This document shows positions 1 through 8,916 of a DNA stretch of 64,000 nucleotides, in pieces; position 1 is the stretch's first letter; each line of letters starts with the position of its first letter. Both the position numbers and the translations under genes were made by a program. The notes beneath the pieces are model-generated. The model did not search any database and was not told the DNA's origin. It saw nothing but the letters and a program-made list of their open reading frames with translations. Source of the DNA: Paenibacillus arenilitoris (GTDB lineage Bacteria; Bacillota; Bacilli; Paenibacillales; Paenibacillaceae); the NCBI RefSeq assembly GCF_014705655.1, contig NZ_JACXIY010000002.1, positions 124,001-188,000 on the forward strand. The letters run 5' to 3'.

Positions 1-1875
1 GCGCTGCTGGCGCCGGGCGCCCGCGTCGACCGAATTGCCCTTGCTTTCGATGGGGCGGAAGCGATCCGGCTGGACGAACTCGGCAATCTGCTGATCGAAA
101 CGCCGTTCGGCGCGTTGACCGACCTGAAGCCGGTTGCGTACCACGAATGCGATGGCGCCCGGCAGCCGGTGGCATGCCGCTTCGTTATCCGTTCGGCGGA
201 CGGCGGGCAGACGGCGGTCGGATTCGAGCTTGCAGCAGGCTATGATCCGTCTCTGCCGCTTGTCATCGATCCGATCCTGCTTTACTCCACCTATCTAGGC
301 GGAATGGGCGAGACACAAGGGCATTCGATCGCGGTGGACGCAGCCGGCAGCGCTTATGTCACCGGATTTACGAGAGCGGCTATGTTTCCGACGACGGCCG
401 GCGCTTTCGAAACGACGTTTCAAGGCGTGGACGACGTGTTCGTCACAAAGCTGAATGCGGCGGGTACGGCTCTGATCTATTCGACGTTTCTTGGCGGCAG
501 CGATATTGAACAGGGGCTGGGAATTGCCGTGGACGCAGCCGGCAGCGCTTATGTGACCGGGAGAACGTCCTCGGCCGATTTTCCAGTAACCGCCGGCGCC
601 TATCAACCGATGATTGCCGGCGCCGCCGATGCATTCGTAACCAAATTCGATCCTACCGGCTCGACGCTTCTGTATTCCACGTTTCTCGGAGGGTCCTCGC
701 CGGACGGCGCGAGCGGCATTGCAGTTGACGGAGCGGGAAACGCCTATATCGTAGGCACGACCGATTCCTCCGATTTTCCGGTGACCGCCGGCGTCCTCCA
801 AGGGATGCTGAACGGTCCGCAGGATGCCTTCGTAACGAAGCTGGATCCGGCGGGGGCGAGCCTCGTCTATTCGACGTACATCGGGGGAAGCGACGAGGAG
901 ATCGGAAGCGGCATCGCGGTCGATTCGGCCGGCAACGCCTATATTACGGGGGATACAGAGTCCTCCGACTATCCAACGACGGCCGGCGCGTACGATACGA
1001 CGTACAACGGCGCGACCGACGCCTTCGTCACGAAGCTGAACGCGACCGGTACGGCGCTCGTCTATTCGACTTTCGTCGGAGGCGCCTCGTTCGATACGTC
1101 GGCGGGTATCGCCGTGGACGCCTCCGGTAACGCCTACATTGCCGGCGGGACCGGCTCGGCCGATTTTCCGACGACGCCAAGGGCATTCGATCCGACGTTT
1201 AACGGTTTCTCCGACGGCTTCGTCACGAAATTGAACGCAGCAGGCTCGGGTCTGGTTTATTCCTCATTACTGGGCGGAAACGTAGACGATCAATGCCTCG
1301 GCATCGCCGTGGACGCCTTCGGCAACGCGAACGTGACCGGACTGACCAATTCCTCGAACTTCCCCGTCACGCCGGATGCCTTCGAGGATACGTATAACGC
1401 GGACTTGCCGGGCGAGGCGCCGGACGCGTTCCTGACGCGGTTCAGCCTGACCGGTTCGACGCTGCTGTTCTCCTCCTATTTAGGCGGCAGCAGCCTGGAA
1501 CGCGGGACCGGCATTGCCGTGGATGCGGAGGGCAGCGCTTATGCGATCGGTTTTACGTTCTCCTCCGATTTTCCCGTCACGCCGGGCGCGTTCCAAACCT
1601 CGGAGACGGGGGTTTCAGACGCCTACGTCGTGAAGATTGGCAAGATCGGCCAAGGACCGCCGGGGCCGCAAGGTCCGCAAGGTCAGCAGGGGGTGCCGGG
1701 CCAGTCCGGAGCGAGAGGTCCGAGAGGGCGCAGGGGGCCGCGGGGAAGGAAAGCGGCCATCAAGAAGCGCAGGAAGCGGAAATGCCCGGTCCGGCGCCGG
1801 AAGAAGAAGCATTGTCCCGCAAGAAGTAGGATCGTGACGGATAAGGTAACGGTCGTCAAAATCATCGGCGATTAG
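1..1875 (+). CDS. SBBP-repeat beta-propeller protein with collagen-like C-terminus (5' truncated)
   Basis: The frame is open from the first base, so the true start lies upstream; the visible part is 624 codons. Seven repeats of about 57 residues each carry YST-aliphatic-GG, a GIAVD..GNAYVTG strand and DFPTT..AF, the pattern of the SBBP (beta-propeller) family. The N-terminal piece ending in LPLVIDPILLYSTYLGG is the usual lead-in domain of this family. From about base 1650 the protein changes to Gly-X-Y triplets (GPPGPQGPQ...) and then a very basic Arg/Lys/Cys tail. Secreted or surface display is likely; the signal peptide would be outside the window. The collagen-like part and basic tail suggest a spore- or cell-surface filament, but this is inference. 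The family call is firm, the role unknown. Confidence 0.8.
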   Translation, partial: ALLAPGARVDRIALAFDGAEAIRLDELGNLLIETPFGALTDLKPVAYHECDGARQPVACRFVIRSADGGQTAVGFELAAGYDPSLPLVIDPILLYSTYLGGMGETQGHSIAVDAAGSAYVTGFTRAAMFPTTAGAFETTFQGVDDVFVTKLNAAGTALIYSTFLGGSDIEQGLGIAVDAAGSAYVTGRTSSADFPVTAGAYQPMIAGAADAFVTKFDPTGSTLLYSTFLGGSSPDGASGIAVDGAGNAYIVGTTDSSDFPVTAGVLQGMLNGPQDAFVTKLDPAGASLVYSTYIGGSDEEIGSGIAVDSAGNAYITGDTESSDYPTTAGAYDTTYNGATDAFVTKLNATGTALVYSTFVGGASFDTSAGIAVDASGNAYIAGGTGSADFPTTPRAFDPTFNGFSDGFVTKLNAAGSGLVYSSLLGGNVDDQCLGIAVDAFGNANVTGLTNSSNFPVTPDAFEDTYNADLPGEAPDAFLTRFSLTGSTLLFSSYLGGSSLERGTGIAVDAEGSAYAIGFTFSSDFPVTPGAFQTSETGVSDAYVVKIGKIGQGPPGPQGPQGQQGVPGQSGARGPRGRRGPRGRKAAIKKRRKRKCPVRRRKKKHCPARSRIVTDKVTVVKIIGD

Positions 1876-1882
1876 GAAAGTA

Positions 1883-1920
1883 CGGCAGCCGCCGGAACGT
1901 TAAGTTTCCGGCGGCTGCCG
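1883..1920. terminator. Bidirectional hairpin between convergent genes
   Basis: A perfect 15-bp inverted repeat (arms CGGCAGCCGCCGGAA and its complement, 8-nt loop) lies 7 bases after the SBBP gene and faces the end of the ThuA-like gene. There is no clear T-run on the plus strand. Confidence 0.6.
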
Positions 1921-2005
1921 ATATGATTAGCGAATGCGTGCGGCACGCCGCTCGGCAGCCGTTCGCGCTTGTTCCGTCCGGTAAGACCGGTTCCGGCAAA
2001 TGCCG

Positions 2006-2647
2006 TTATTCGGCTTGAGCGGTCACCCACCGCAAACTGTTGCGGATCAACGTCCGGTAAGCTTCCGGCTTGAAGGAGCCGGCGTTATGGCCGGGCTGCA
2101 GGTATACCGCTTTGCCCAAGCCGTAAGTGTGCTCCCATGCCGCCGGATATCGCTTTCCCTCGAATTCGTATTCCAGGAACACGTTTCTTGGGGTGAAGGC
2201 GTCGAATTCGAACAGGTAAGGCTCCTCGTCCACGGTGAAATCGGGCACGCCTTCGAGCAGCGGATGCCCGCCGGTTGCGCCGATGTAGTTCAGCGGCTGG
2301 TAAGGCGGATGATCGGTAAATTTGCCGCCGATCAGCTGCGCGAGCTCGTAGCTTGCTTGCAGCGAAATGCCGTTATGGATCGCGAGCAGCCCGCCGCCAC
2401 CGGCGACGAAGCGGATTAAGCCGGCCGTCTGTTCCGCCGGAAGCTTCCGCCTCCAGCAGTCGGTATACGAGATGACGGCCGCGTATCGTTCCCGTTCGAG
2501 TCCGGCGAGCTGTTCGTAATCTTCCGTGACGGCAAGCTCGAATTCGTCTCCGAGGATGACCTCCAGCTCGGCCCGGGCCGGTTCCAGCGGATGCCAAGGA
2601 GCCTCGCCGTTGTCGCCGATAAGCAGCACTTTCGTTTGTTTTGCCAT
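2006..2647 (-). CDS. ThuA-like domain protein
   Basis: About 213 residues with the class-I glutamine-amidotransferase-like fold of ThuA proteins (named after trehalose utilisation): start KVLLIGD, AVISYTDCW, a glycine-rich turn VAGGGGLLAIHNG, and the closing GLGKAVYLQPGHNAGSF..YRTLIRNSLRWV. ThuA proteins are linked to sugar metabolism, but their chemistry is poorly known. The ATG at 2647 was chosen because GGGAGAG lies just ahead of it; an in-frame upstream ATG at 2662 overlaps that site and has none of its own. The gene diverges from the sigma factor gene across about 100 bp. No signal peptide, so cytoplasmic. Confidence 0.75.
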   Translation of the reverse strand: MAKQTKVLLIGDNGEAPWHPLEPARAELEVILGDEFELAVTEDYEQLAGLERERYAAVISYTDCWRRKLPAEQTAGLIRFVAGGGGLLAIHNGISLQASYELAQLIGGKFTDHPPYQPLNYIGATGGHPLLEGVPDFTVDEEPYLFEFDAFTPRNVFLEYEFEGKRYPAAWEHTYGLGKAVYLQPGHNAGSFKPEAYRTLIRNSLRWVTAQAE

Positions 2648-2749
2648 ATGATTCTCTCCCATCCGATTATGAGTTACACTAATGCTGACGCGAGAAAAAG
2701 GAAATGGACGCAAAAAAATTTAAACTTTTTTTAAAAGGAGAGATTTTCG

Positions 2750-3313
2750 GTGGAGCTTGAATCGTTATGGGCCGATTATCATAAGCCGATCAGCCGTTTT
2801 GTCCATAAAAAAACGAACCGGCATCCCGATGCCGACGACATCGTGCAAAATGTATTCCTTAAGGCATTCGATCACCTTGCGGATGTGAAGGACGAGTCGA
2901 AGATACGCGCTTGGCTGTATCGGATCGCCCGCAATTGCATTGCGGATCATTACCGGAAAGAACAACGGACCGAGGAGCTTCCGGCGGATCACGCGCAAAC
3001 GCCGCAGGAGGCGCAGCCGTCGGACTATGCAGGGGAAGCGCTCGCCGGGTTAAAATCGGTGCTGCCGTTATTGCCGGACAAATACCGGGAAGCGGTCGAG
3101 CTTGCCGAGCTGGCGGGCATGTCCCAGAAACAGGTGAGCGAGCGTTTGGCGATTTCGTATTCCGGCGCAAAGTCAAGAGTGCAGCGCGCCCGGGAGATGA
3201 TCAAGGAGCTTATGACGAGCTGCTGCCAAATCGAAGCGGACCGTTACGGCAATATCGTCGATTATGAGATCGTTCTGGACCAACCGCGCAGGAGGAAGTA
3301 TACACCGAAGTAA
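2750..3313 (+). CDS. sigZ: SigZ-type RNA polymerase sigma factor
   Basis: 187 residues of a short sigma-70 family (ECF-size) factor. Region 2 is at about 5-75 (DADDIVQNVFLKAF, then IRAWLYRIARNCIADHYRK). Region 4 is at about 110-165 (LLPDKYREAVELAELAGMSQKQVSERL, then SGAKSRVQRARE). The C-terminal CCQIEADRYGNIVDYE is the cysteine pair and tail I associate with SigZ. The start is GTG with AAAGGAG ten bases upstream. No anti-sigma gene is adjacent, which fits SigZ rather than a classic ECF operon. The regulon cannot be seen from here. A strong terminator follows directly. Confidence 0.75.
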   Translation: MELESLWADYHKPISRFVHKKTNRHPDADDIVQNVFLKAFDHLADVKDESKIRAWLYRIARNCIADHYRKEQRTEELPADHAQTPQEAQPSDYAGEALAGLKSVLPLLPDKYREAVELAELAGMSQKQVSERLAISYSGAKSRVQRAREMIKELMTSCCQIEADRYGNIVDYEIVLDQPRRRKYTPK

Positions 3314-3318
3314 AAAAG

Positions 3319-3350
3319 AAGCCAAGCTCCCGGGAGCTTGGCTTTATTTT
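3319..3350 (+). terminator. Rho-independent terminator of the sigma factor gene
   Basis: Perfect palindrome with arms AAGCCAAGCTCCC/GGGAGCTTGGCTT followed by TATTTT, six bases after the stop codon. Confidence 0.85.
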
Positions 3351-3413
3351 GGTCGAACAAAGGCGAACATCAACTTTTTGCACCAACTTTTTGGACCCAC
3401 GATAAAAATACGC

Positions 3414-3598
3414 TAGTTTCAAAAAATGAAACTAAATTTCTCTTTACATCGCTCATTCCTTATTTAGTTTCAATATTTGAAATTAAACGGTTTTATACGT
3501 GATTTACCTTTCAATAAAAACCGACTTATATTCAAAATTTGAAACTAAACGCCTTCGAAGCCTACTATTTTCGCATTTTGTTTCAGTTTTTGAAATTA
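3414..3598. repeat. Four phased AT-rich palindromes (TAGTTTCAA...TTGAAACTA)
   Basis: The gene-free stretch 3351-3697 is strikingly AT-rich and holds four 21-bp imperfect palindromes at 3414-3434, 3465-3485, 3527-3547 and 3578-3598. The best copy has arms TAGTTTCA/TGAAACTA; the others vary in one arm. Centre-to-centre distances are 51, 62 and 51 bp, close to whole helical turns. The cluster lies between two convergent 3' ends, so it is not an obvious promoter operator. No open frame of note is present. Confidence 0.75.
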
Positions 3599-3697
3599 CA
3601 AGTAAGCCAAGAGGACGGATGAATTGCTCGCCCACAATTTGCGAAGGAAAGGCGGCAATCGGCCATTAACCAGTTGCTTTTTAATGCGTTCGGTTGT

Positions 3698-5713
3698 TCA
3701 GGGTTGGTTGGCGATAAGGACGGAAACCGTAGAATATGTAATTGAATCAATGGTTACCGTGATGTTGGCAGGAGATGATTCCGGCCAAGTATAAGGAAAT
3801 GAAATGCTGCCTGTATCGACAATCAATTCGGAATTTTGACGGGTTAGTACTTGCGAGCCGACGCTTACGGATCTAATCGAACGGCTCCAACTTTCATTTT
3901 GTTCAAAATTAAGGAATATGCTTGATCCATTGCTATATCCAGTTACGACAGGCGGTCTTTTATATACATTTTGATAGACGGAGGCATCCGTATAACCTGC
4001 TGCCGATACCGTCAGTAGGATGCGTTCCTCGCCGATCGCTCCGGCTTGGAAAGTAATTTTTCCGGGAGTTATCGTATAACTGCTTGGATCCAATTGGATT
4101 GAATCAGCCGTTATTTGGTAGATCGCATTCTCCCAATTCGAATCGGAAATAAATTGAATCTCAATCGGATTGAACGTATCAATATCGGTTGCATCAAAAA
4201 TCAATCCAGGCGGAGTGAGCTGTTCGCCCGGCTCTTCACCCGGCTGCTCGCCCGGCTGCTCGCCCGGCTGCTCGCCCGGCTGCTCGCCCGGCTGCTCGCC
4301 CGGCTGCTCGCCCGGCTGTTCGCCCGGCTGCTCGCCCGGCTGCTCGCCCGGTTCTTCGCCGGGCTGTTCGCTCGGCGTAGGTGATGGAGCAGGTGTCGGA
4401 GGAGCTCCGCTGCCCTCCATGGCGGATGGCTTGGTTTGGAACGTGGTCCCTTCCGCGCCTTTGTCGATCGTCGCTTTTTCGATTTTACCTTCGCCCGTCA
4501 CCTTAAGCGCAGCCTTCAGGACGAGATCGGCGATCTTGGCGTCTTTGCCGAGGCTGAGGGAGGTGCCGCCAGCCTTATCCGACACGGAAAGCGATTTGAC
4601 GCTGCCGTTCGGCACGTCGACCGAAACGGATTTGGCGGCGACATCGACGTTTTCAAAGTTTCCGAGCAAGGACACTTTAGAGCCGGAAGGGAGCTTGTCT
4701 TCCAATTTGACGTTCGAGAATCCGCCGTTCGTCGCCTTCGAATTATCGATTTTGGCTCCGGATTGCACGTTCACTTGCTGAACGGTCGTTCTGCCTTCCG
4801 CCACGATGCGGACTTCACCCGTTTTTTTGTTCACGATAATTTTGAAAAGCACGGCATCCTTGAAATGAACCGAGTTCCCGCCTCCGCCCTTCACGATCGT
4901 GTCGCCCTTGACGGTCACGTTGTCCAGCTCGACGTCGCCTTCCCCGATGCCTGCACCGAGCACGAGATCGCCTTCGATGCTCATGTTCCGGAGCGTGACG
5001 CCCGCTGCATCGACAAGCACGCTGCCGTCGACGGCCCGTTCCCCGGTCTCCGGCCCGTAAGTACCGGCCTGCTTATAAACGTCCGAATAGGAGGCGTACA
5101 AGGCCCGGTCCAGCATGACGACCGCCTCGGCTTTCGTGACGCTCTGTTCTTGGCGGAGGGTATGATCGGCGTAGCCGAGCAGGATGCCTTTGGATACGAC
5201 GGCTGCGAGCGCCGGCTTGCTCCATGCGGGAATGCGCGCCGCATCGGAATACTTGTTGAGAATCGATACGGCATCCTCTCCGGTCAGCTTCAATACGCGG
5301 GCGATCATCAGGGCGGCTTGTTGCCGGTTCAGATTAGCCGACGGGCGAAGCGAACCGTCTTCAAAGCCGTTCAAATAGCCTGCATGAAGCGCGATCGCAA
5401 TCTGTTCGTAGTCCGGGCTGTTCGGACCGACGTCTGCTGCCGCAGTTTCGGATTTTTCCTGGAAGTCGAAGGCCCGGTTCATAAGCGTAATGAATTCCGC
5501 TCGCGTGACAGGCTCGTCAGGGTCGTCGCTGCCCGTCCATTGATCGGGAAGATACTCTTTATCTTCCCAGGCTTGCCATTGCGACTCGGCCCAGTGATCC
5601 TCGATGCCGCTCGACTGTTCAGCCGCGTAGGCCGACCCGAATGCCGATAGGGTCAAGCATGCGCATAACCAAACACTGGCTGCTTTCTTTTTAATTTTCA
5701 TTGACGACTTCAT
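3698..5713 (-). CDS. SLH-domain surface protein with EQPG repeat linker
   Basis: 671 residues. A signal peptide (basic MKIKKK, hydrophobic core, AYA-A cleavage) is followed by three SLH-type modules: DHWAESQWQAW..VTRAEFITLMNRAF, an ALHAGYLNGFEDGSLRP..LNRQQAALMIAR copy and VVSKGILLGYADHTL..VTKAEAVVMLDRAL. SLH modules anchor proteins to pyruvylated wall polymer. Next comes a region of regular beta strands (about 220-435), then a proline-rich EQPG/EEPG linker of about 12 units coded by 12-bp tandem repeats (4221-4372), and a C-terminal Ig-like domain of the DUF1533/haem-binding-like type (ITPGKITFQAG..VSAAGY). The ATG at 5713 has AGGAG nine bases upstream; an ATG at 5737 has a poorer site. Ligand unknown. 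Confidence 0.85.
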   Translation of the reverse strand: MKSSMKIKKKAASVWLCACLTLSAFGSAYAAEQSSGIEDHWAESQWQAWEDKEYLPDQWTGSDDPDEPVTRAEFITLMNRAFDFQEKSETAAADVGPNSPDYEQIAIALHAGYLNGFEDGSLRPSANLNRQQAALMIARVLKLTGEDAVSILNKYSDAARIPAWSKPALAAVVSKGILLGYADHTLRQEQSVTKAEAVVMLDRALYASYSDVYKQAGTYGPETGERAVDGSVLVDAAGVTLRNMSIEGDLVLGAGIGEGDVELDNVTVKGDTIVKGGGGNSVHFKDAVLFKIIVNKKTGEVRIVAEGRTTVQQVNVQSGAKIDNSKATNGGFSNVKLEDKLPSGSKVSLLGNFENVDVAAKSVSVDVPNGSVKSLSVSDKAGGTSLSLGKDAKIADLVLKAALKVTGEGKIEKATIDKGAEGTTFQTKPSAMEGSGAPPTPAPSPTPSEQPGEEPGEQPGEQPGEQPGEQPGEQPGEQPGEQPGEQPGEQPGEEPGEQLTPPGLIFDATDIDTFNPIEIQFISDSNWENAIYQITADSIQLDPSSYTITPGKITFQAGAIGEERILLTVSAAGYTDASVYQNVYKRPPVVTGYSNGSSIFLNFEQNESWSRSIRSVSVGSQVLTRQNSELIVDTGSISFPYTWPESSPANITVTIDSITYSTVSVLIANQP
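4221..4375 (-). repeat. 12-bp tandem repeat coding an EQPG linker
   Basis: About 12 tandem units of CCCGGCTGCTCG (plus strand) encode EQPG/EEPG inside the SLH protein. Such perfect in-frame units can change copy number by slippage without breaking the gene. Confidence 0.85.
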
Positions 5714-5889
5714 TCGATTGCGCTCCTCTTGCGTCATTTTTAAAATTCCCGCTGCAGAAGGATAGAAGGCAGCGAGTTTTGTTTTAGACAGAATTCTACA
5801 TAATTTTCTAATTTCCTGCCTGAAATAGGTCTAATGTCGCAAGAAATTTGAACTAACCTTTGTTCGGTCCATTCGAAAGTCCGCCATTT

Positions 5890-5906
5890 ACATACACACT
5901 GTATGT
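5890..5906. promoter_or_regulatory. Palindromic operator ahead of VOC-tetR operon
   Basis: ACATAC-5 nt-GTATGT lies 42 bp before the VOC gene. Its position and symmetry suit autoregulation by the TetR protein encoded second in the operon; this is inferred. Confidence 0.5.
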
Positions 5907-5948
5907 ATGTTAAGATGGATGCATCTTCCATTGAAAGGGGAATTCACG

Positions 5949-6386
5949 ATGAAAACAAACAGCTTTTATCCGGTTATTTTGACGGAGGAGGTTGCCGCCA
6001 CATCCGCATTTTATTTGGAGCATTTCGGTTTCGAGCGCGTGTTTGAGGCTGACTGGTACGTCAGCCTTAGGATGTCCGGAAGCGGCATGCCGTTCGAACT
6101 GGCCGTTCTCGACGCCAGCCATCCGACCGTACCGGAACCGTATCGAACCCGGGCGACGGGGATGATTCTTAATTTCGAAGTCGATGACGTCGACGCGGAA
6201 TACGATCGGCTCATTCGGAAGGCGAAGCTCCCCCTGCTGCAGGATATCCGAAGCGAGGAGTTCGGCCAGCGACATTTCATCACCTCCGATCCGAACGGCC
6301 TGTTAATCGATGTCATCACCGTCATCCCGCCGACGGAATCGTTCAGTGCCGGGTACGTCGGGGATCGGGATCATGAGAAGGAGTAA
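5949..6386 (+). CDS. VOC (glyoxalase/bleomycin resistance-like) protein
   Basis: 145 residues of one VOC module pair: [28 protein letters not shown] at the start and [24 protein letters not shown] near the end, the usual beta-alpha-beta-beta-beta signature. VOC proteins bind a metal and act as dioxygenases, glyoxalases or drug-binding proteins; the substrate cannot be told. The start ATG has AAGGGGA upstream. The last 14 bases overlap the following tetR gene, so the two are translationally coupled and the regulator probably controls this enzyme. Confidence 0.75.
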   Translation: MKTNSFYPVILTEEVAATSAFYLEHFGFERVFEADWYVSLRMSGSGMPFELAVLDASHPTVPEPYRTRATGMILNFEVDDVDAEYDRLIRKAKLPLLQDIRSEEFGQRHFITSDPNGLLIDVITVIPPTESFSAGYVGDRDHEKE

Positions 6387-6996
6387 AGAGGAAGCGGCCG
6401 AGACGATCCGCCAGCTGATCGATATCGCCCGGTCGCATTTCACGGAGCATGGGTATGCCGGCGCGGCGCTGGAGTCGATCGTGCACGAGGCGAAGCTGAC
6501 GCGTGGGGCGGTTTATCATCATTTTCGGAATAAGAAGGAGCTGTTTCGCAGCGTGCTGGAAGCCGTTCAGAAGGAGGTTGCCGACCGCGTCGAGCGGGAG
6601 GCGGCGGCTAGCGAAGACGTCTGGCAGCAGCTCTATCTCGGCTGCCGCGCTTTCGTTACGGCCGCGGTCGAGGAGCGGAATAAACGGATCATGCTGATCG
6701 ACGGTCCCGCGATTCTAGGCTGGGAAGCATGGCGCGCAATGGACGAGAACCATTCGATGCGACTGCTTCGGGGGCAGCTCGAAACGATGCAGCGGCAAGG
6801 GGTTATCGGGCCCGCTCCGCTCGATGCGATGACCCATTTCCTATCGGGCGCCCTGAACGAAACGACGCTTTGGCTGGCGCACGAATCCGCTCGGACGGCG
6901 GCATTGGAGGAAGCGATGGAGGCCGTCGGCTTCTTCATGGAAGGGTTTAAGCGCCAAGCGGAGCGCGCAACGGGCAAGATCGAGCCGGCTGGTTAA
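6373..6996 (+). CDS. TetR family transcriptional regulator
   Basis: 207 residues. The N-terminal TetR helix-turn-helix is clear: [50 protein letters not shown]. The rest is an all-helical ligand domain ending in [21 protein letters not shown] helices. The ATG at 6373 starts exactly at the TetR domain, inside the end of the VOC gene. The palindrome at 5890-5906 is its likely operator. Ligand unknown. Confidence 0.85.
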   Translation: MRRSKEEAAETIRQLIDIARSHFTEHGYAGAALESIVHEAKLTRGAVYHHFRNKKELFRSVLEAVQKEVADRVEREAAASEDVWQQLYLGCRAFVTAAVEERNKRIMLIDGPAILGWEAWRAMDENHSMRLLRGQLETMQRQGVIGPAPLDAMTHFLSGALNETTLWLAHESARTAALEEAMEAVGFFMEGFKRQAERATGKIEPAG

Positions 6997-7126
6997 GGAA
7001 CAAGCCGTTTCTATAGATAAGTAAGCCTATCCGGTCGGCAGCAGCTTATCGGGGTAAAGATTCCAATACGGCAGCCAAGTTGTGATAAACTTAACGCATC
7101 CTATCGGGAAGCGGGGAATCTATCCT

Positions 7127-7693
7127 ATGACCATTCAGATCGCTTTGCTGCGAGGCATCAACGTCGGCGGGAACAATAAAATCAAGATGGCGGATTTGCG
7201 CAAGGCGCTGGAAGCGGCCGGCCTGTCACGGGTACAAACGTATATCCAGAGCGGCAACGTATTGTTCGAATCGGACCTGGAAGAGTCGGCGCTGCGCGGC
7301 TTGATCGAGCAGACAATCGAGAAGGAGTTCGGCCTTTCAATTGCGACCATTATCCGGACGTCCGCCGAATTGAAGGCGATCGCGGAGGGCTGTCCCTTCT
7401 CCAGGGAGGAAATCGAAGCGGCGGAAGCTTTGACGGATGCGGAGCACTTGTACGTCGCGATGCTGCTGGAGGAGCCGAGGGCGGATCGCGTTGAGAAGCT
7501 GAAGGCATACGACTTCAAGGACGACCGGTACCGGATCGCGGGGAGGGACGTGTACTTGCTGTTCGGCGAGAGCGTGCGAAACTCCAAGCTTGCGGATCAA
7601 TTGCTCAGGCAGCTCGCGCCGGCGACGGTCCGGAACTGGAAGACGCTCAGCAAGCTCGTCGCGCTGGCCGGCGAAATGGAGAGCGCCAAATAG
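7127..7693 (+). CDS. DUF1697 family protein
   Basis: 188 residues matching DUF1697 closely: IALLRGINVGGNNKIKMADLRKALE, YIQSGNVLFES, and ATVRNWKTLSKLVALA at the C-terminus. The family is widespread in soil bacteria and its role is not established. Cytoplasmic, no signal sequence. The start ATG at 7127 has a GGGGAA site. The gene stands alone and is followed by a terminator. Confidence 0.8.
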   Translation: MTIQIALLRGINVGGNNKIKMADLRKALEAAGLSRVQTYIQSGNVLFESDLEESALRGLIEQTIEKEFGLSIATIIRTSAELKAIAEGCPFSREEIEAAEALTDAEHLYVAMLLEEPRADRVEKLKAYDFKDDRYRIAGRDVYLLFGESVRNSKLADQLLRQLAPATVRNWKTLSKLVALAGEMESAK

Positions 7694-7698
7694 GAAGG

Positions 7699-7731
7699 GC
7701 CCTTGCCGTTGCGATTGCTGCAAGGGCTTTC
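7699..7731 (+). terminator. Terminator after the DUF1697 gene
   Basis: Stem GCCCTTGC/GCAAGGGC with TTTCT following. Confidence 0.6.
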
Positions 7732-7762
7732 TCGTCACCGAACCCATCGGATTAGAGTGGTT

Positions 7763-7993
7763 GAAGCAAGCCTGCAAAAGTTTGGACTTGTCTCATCCAC
7801 GTATGCGAAGCAAGCCTGCAAAAGTGCAGTTATTTTTAACGGTATCAACCGAATCGGAACAAATTCCTGCTGGAGTACAGGTTTTATGATCCATCTGCGC
7901 TCGATCGATGAGCAGTGCTTGTAAAAAGCTGCACTTTTGCAGGCGCATTCGAAGCATTACGCGTCGATGACTGAAAGCCTGCACAATCGCAGG
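7763..7993. repeat. Dispersed hairpin element, copy A (with partial duplicate)
   Basis: The 180-bp unit 7814-7993 contains four short hairpins built on CCTGC-AAAR-TGCAG: 7814-7829, one near 7875 (CCTGCTGGAGTACAGG), 7929-7943 and 7978-7993. A 19-bp direct repeat covering its left end occurs again 44 bp upstream (7763-7781). It aligns along its whole length with copy B. It occupies the gap between the DUF1697 gene and the nuclease gene and shows no credible coding frame. Confidence 0.8.
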
Positions 7994-7996
7994 AAT

Positions 7997-8671
7997 CTAC
8001 AATAAACGCAGCGCGTTGGGCCGAAGCTCGTACCGAACCACATGCTTGCCGCCGGCTCCGGTTACCGCCGTGAGCCACCCTTGCTCGCATAGCGTCTGAA
8101 GGGTTCGAACGGCCGTCCGATGGTTAATGCCCAAATGGGTCTCGACATCGACGGGACGCAGCGGACGAGCGAGCGCGCAAGCGAGACGGATCGTTTCCCT
8201 CTCCTTTAAGCGAAGAAGCTCGACCGATGAAGCGGAGGTTTCGTATCGGCTCAAAATGAGGCGAAGCAGCGTGATGCACAGCTCCGGGCGGTTCGCGACG
8301 TCGTCGTAGGCGAAGGAAACGACCTGGAAGCCCATTGCGGTCAAAAAGCTCTCCCGGTTTAATTCGTTGCAATATTTCTGTCTGTCCATGTCCCTGACAT
8401 GCGGGCCGAAGCCTTTGATCTCGATGACGAGCTTAACCGTTCTTTTGATCCATGCGAAATCGCAAAAATAGGACATGCCCCGCCAATCAAGCACTTCGTA
8501 TTCCGGGTGCAAATCGTCGAAGCTGCCCCTTAGCGGCCACCACACGCTGCCGCAAAACAACTTTTCCGCAGCCTGGTGCCCCCGCTCAAGCCGGCCTTTC
8601 CGTTCGCCGGTTCTTCTCCGTAAATGCTCCTGGATAAACGATTGATGTTGCCCTTCGAAGCTCGTTTTCAT
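7997..8671 (-). CDS. PD-(D/E)XK (DUF559/Vsr-like) nuclease-fold protein with winged helix
   Basis: 224 residues. The middle carries the nuclease-fold pattern: YEVLDWRGMSYFCDFAW, then LVIEIKG (D...ExK), then an arginine-rich helix and ESFLTAMGFQVVSFAYDDV, which is the DUF559/Vsr-like closing strand-helix. The C-terminal 70 residues read as a winged helix (RPVDVETHLGINHRTAVRTLQTLCEQGWL). It may cut or nick DNA, or only bind it; activity is unproven. The ATG at 8671 has GAAGAGGTG upstream. A terminator-like hairpin lies just ahead of the ribosome site, and hairpin elements A and B flank the gene in the same orientation. Confidence 0.65.
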   Translation of the reverse strand: MKTSFEGQHQSFIQEHLRRRTGERKGRLERGHQAAEKLFCGSVWWPLRGSFDDLHPEYEVLDWRGMSYFCDFAWIKRTVKLVIEIKGFGPHVRDMDRQKYCNELNRESFLTAMGFQVVSFAYDDVANRPELCITLLRLILSRYETSASSVELLRLKERETIRLACALARPLRPVDVETHLGINHRTAVRTLQTLCEQGWLTAVTGAGGKHVVRYELRPNALRLL

Positions 8672-8696
8672 ATTCGGCACCTCTTCCGCAAGCATG

Positions 8697-8750
8697 AAAA
8701 AAAGAACGTCCGCTTCCATTCGCGCAAGGAATGGATCGGACGTTCTTCGT
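8697..8750 (-). terminator. Terminator-like hairpin T1 just upstream of the nuclease gene
   Basis: Read on the minus strand, a stem of GAACGTCCGATCCATT and its near complement ends in a T7 run about 25 nt before the start codon. It closely resembles hairpin T2 at 9205-9258. It may be an attenuator or a duplicated terminator. Confidence 0.7.
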
Positions 8751-8916
8751 CTCTTACCGTTCGTATAGCCGAGAACGCTTCGATTGCCAATCGCTGGTTA
8801 ATCACAGGTGCACCTTCGGACGGCCGGTTGCCGGTCATTGGCCGACCAAGCGGCGCGGCCGTATCAGAGCCGTCCCCTCAGGGCGGCGATGAACGGCATG
8901 GACTTAGGTCAATCAT

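Noticed and set aside
3414..3598. CRISPR array
   Set aside because: The repeats are short, palindromic and variable, spacers are 30, 41 and 30 bp of AT-rich DNA, and no cas gene is near.
4115..4384. Plus-strand Leu/Ala/Arg repeat protein inside the SLH gene
   Set aside because: It is the opposite-strand reading of the EQPG-coding 12-bp repeat.
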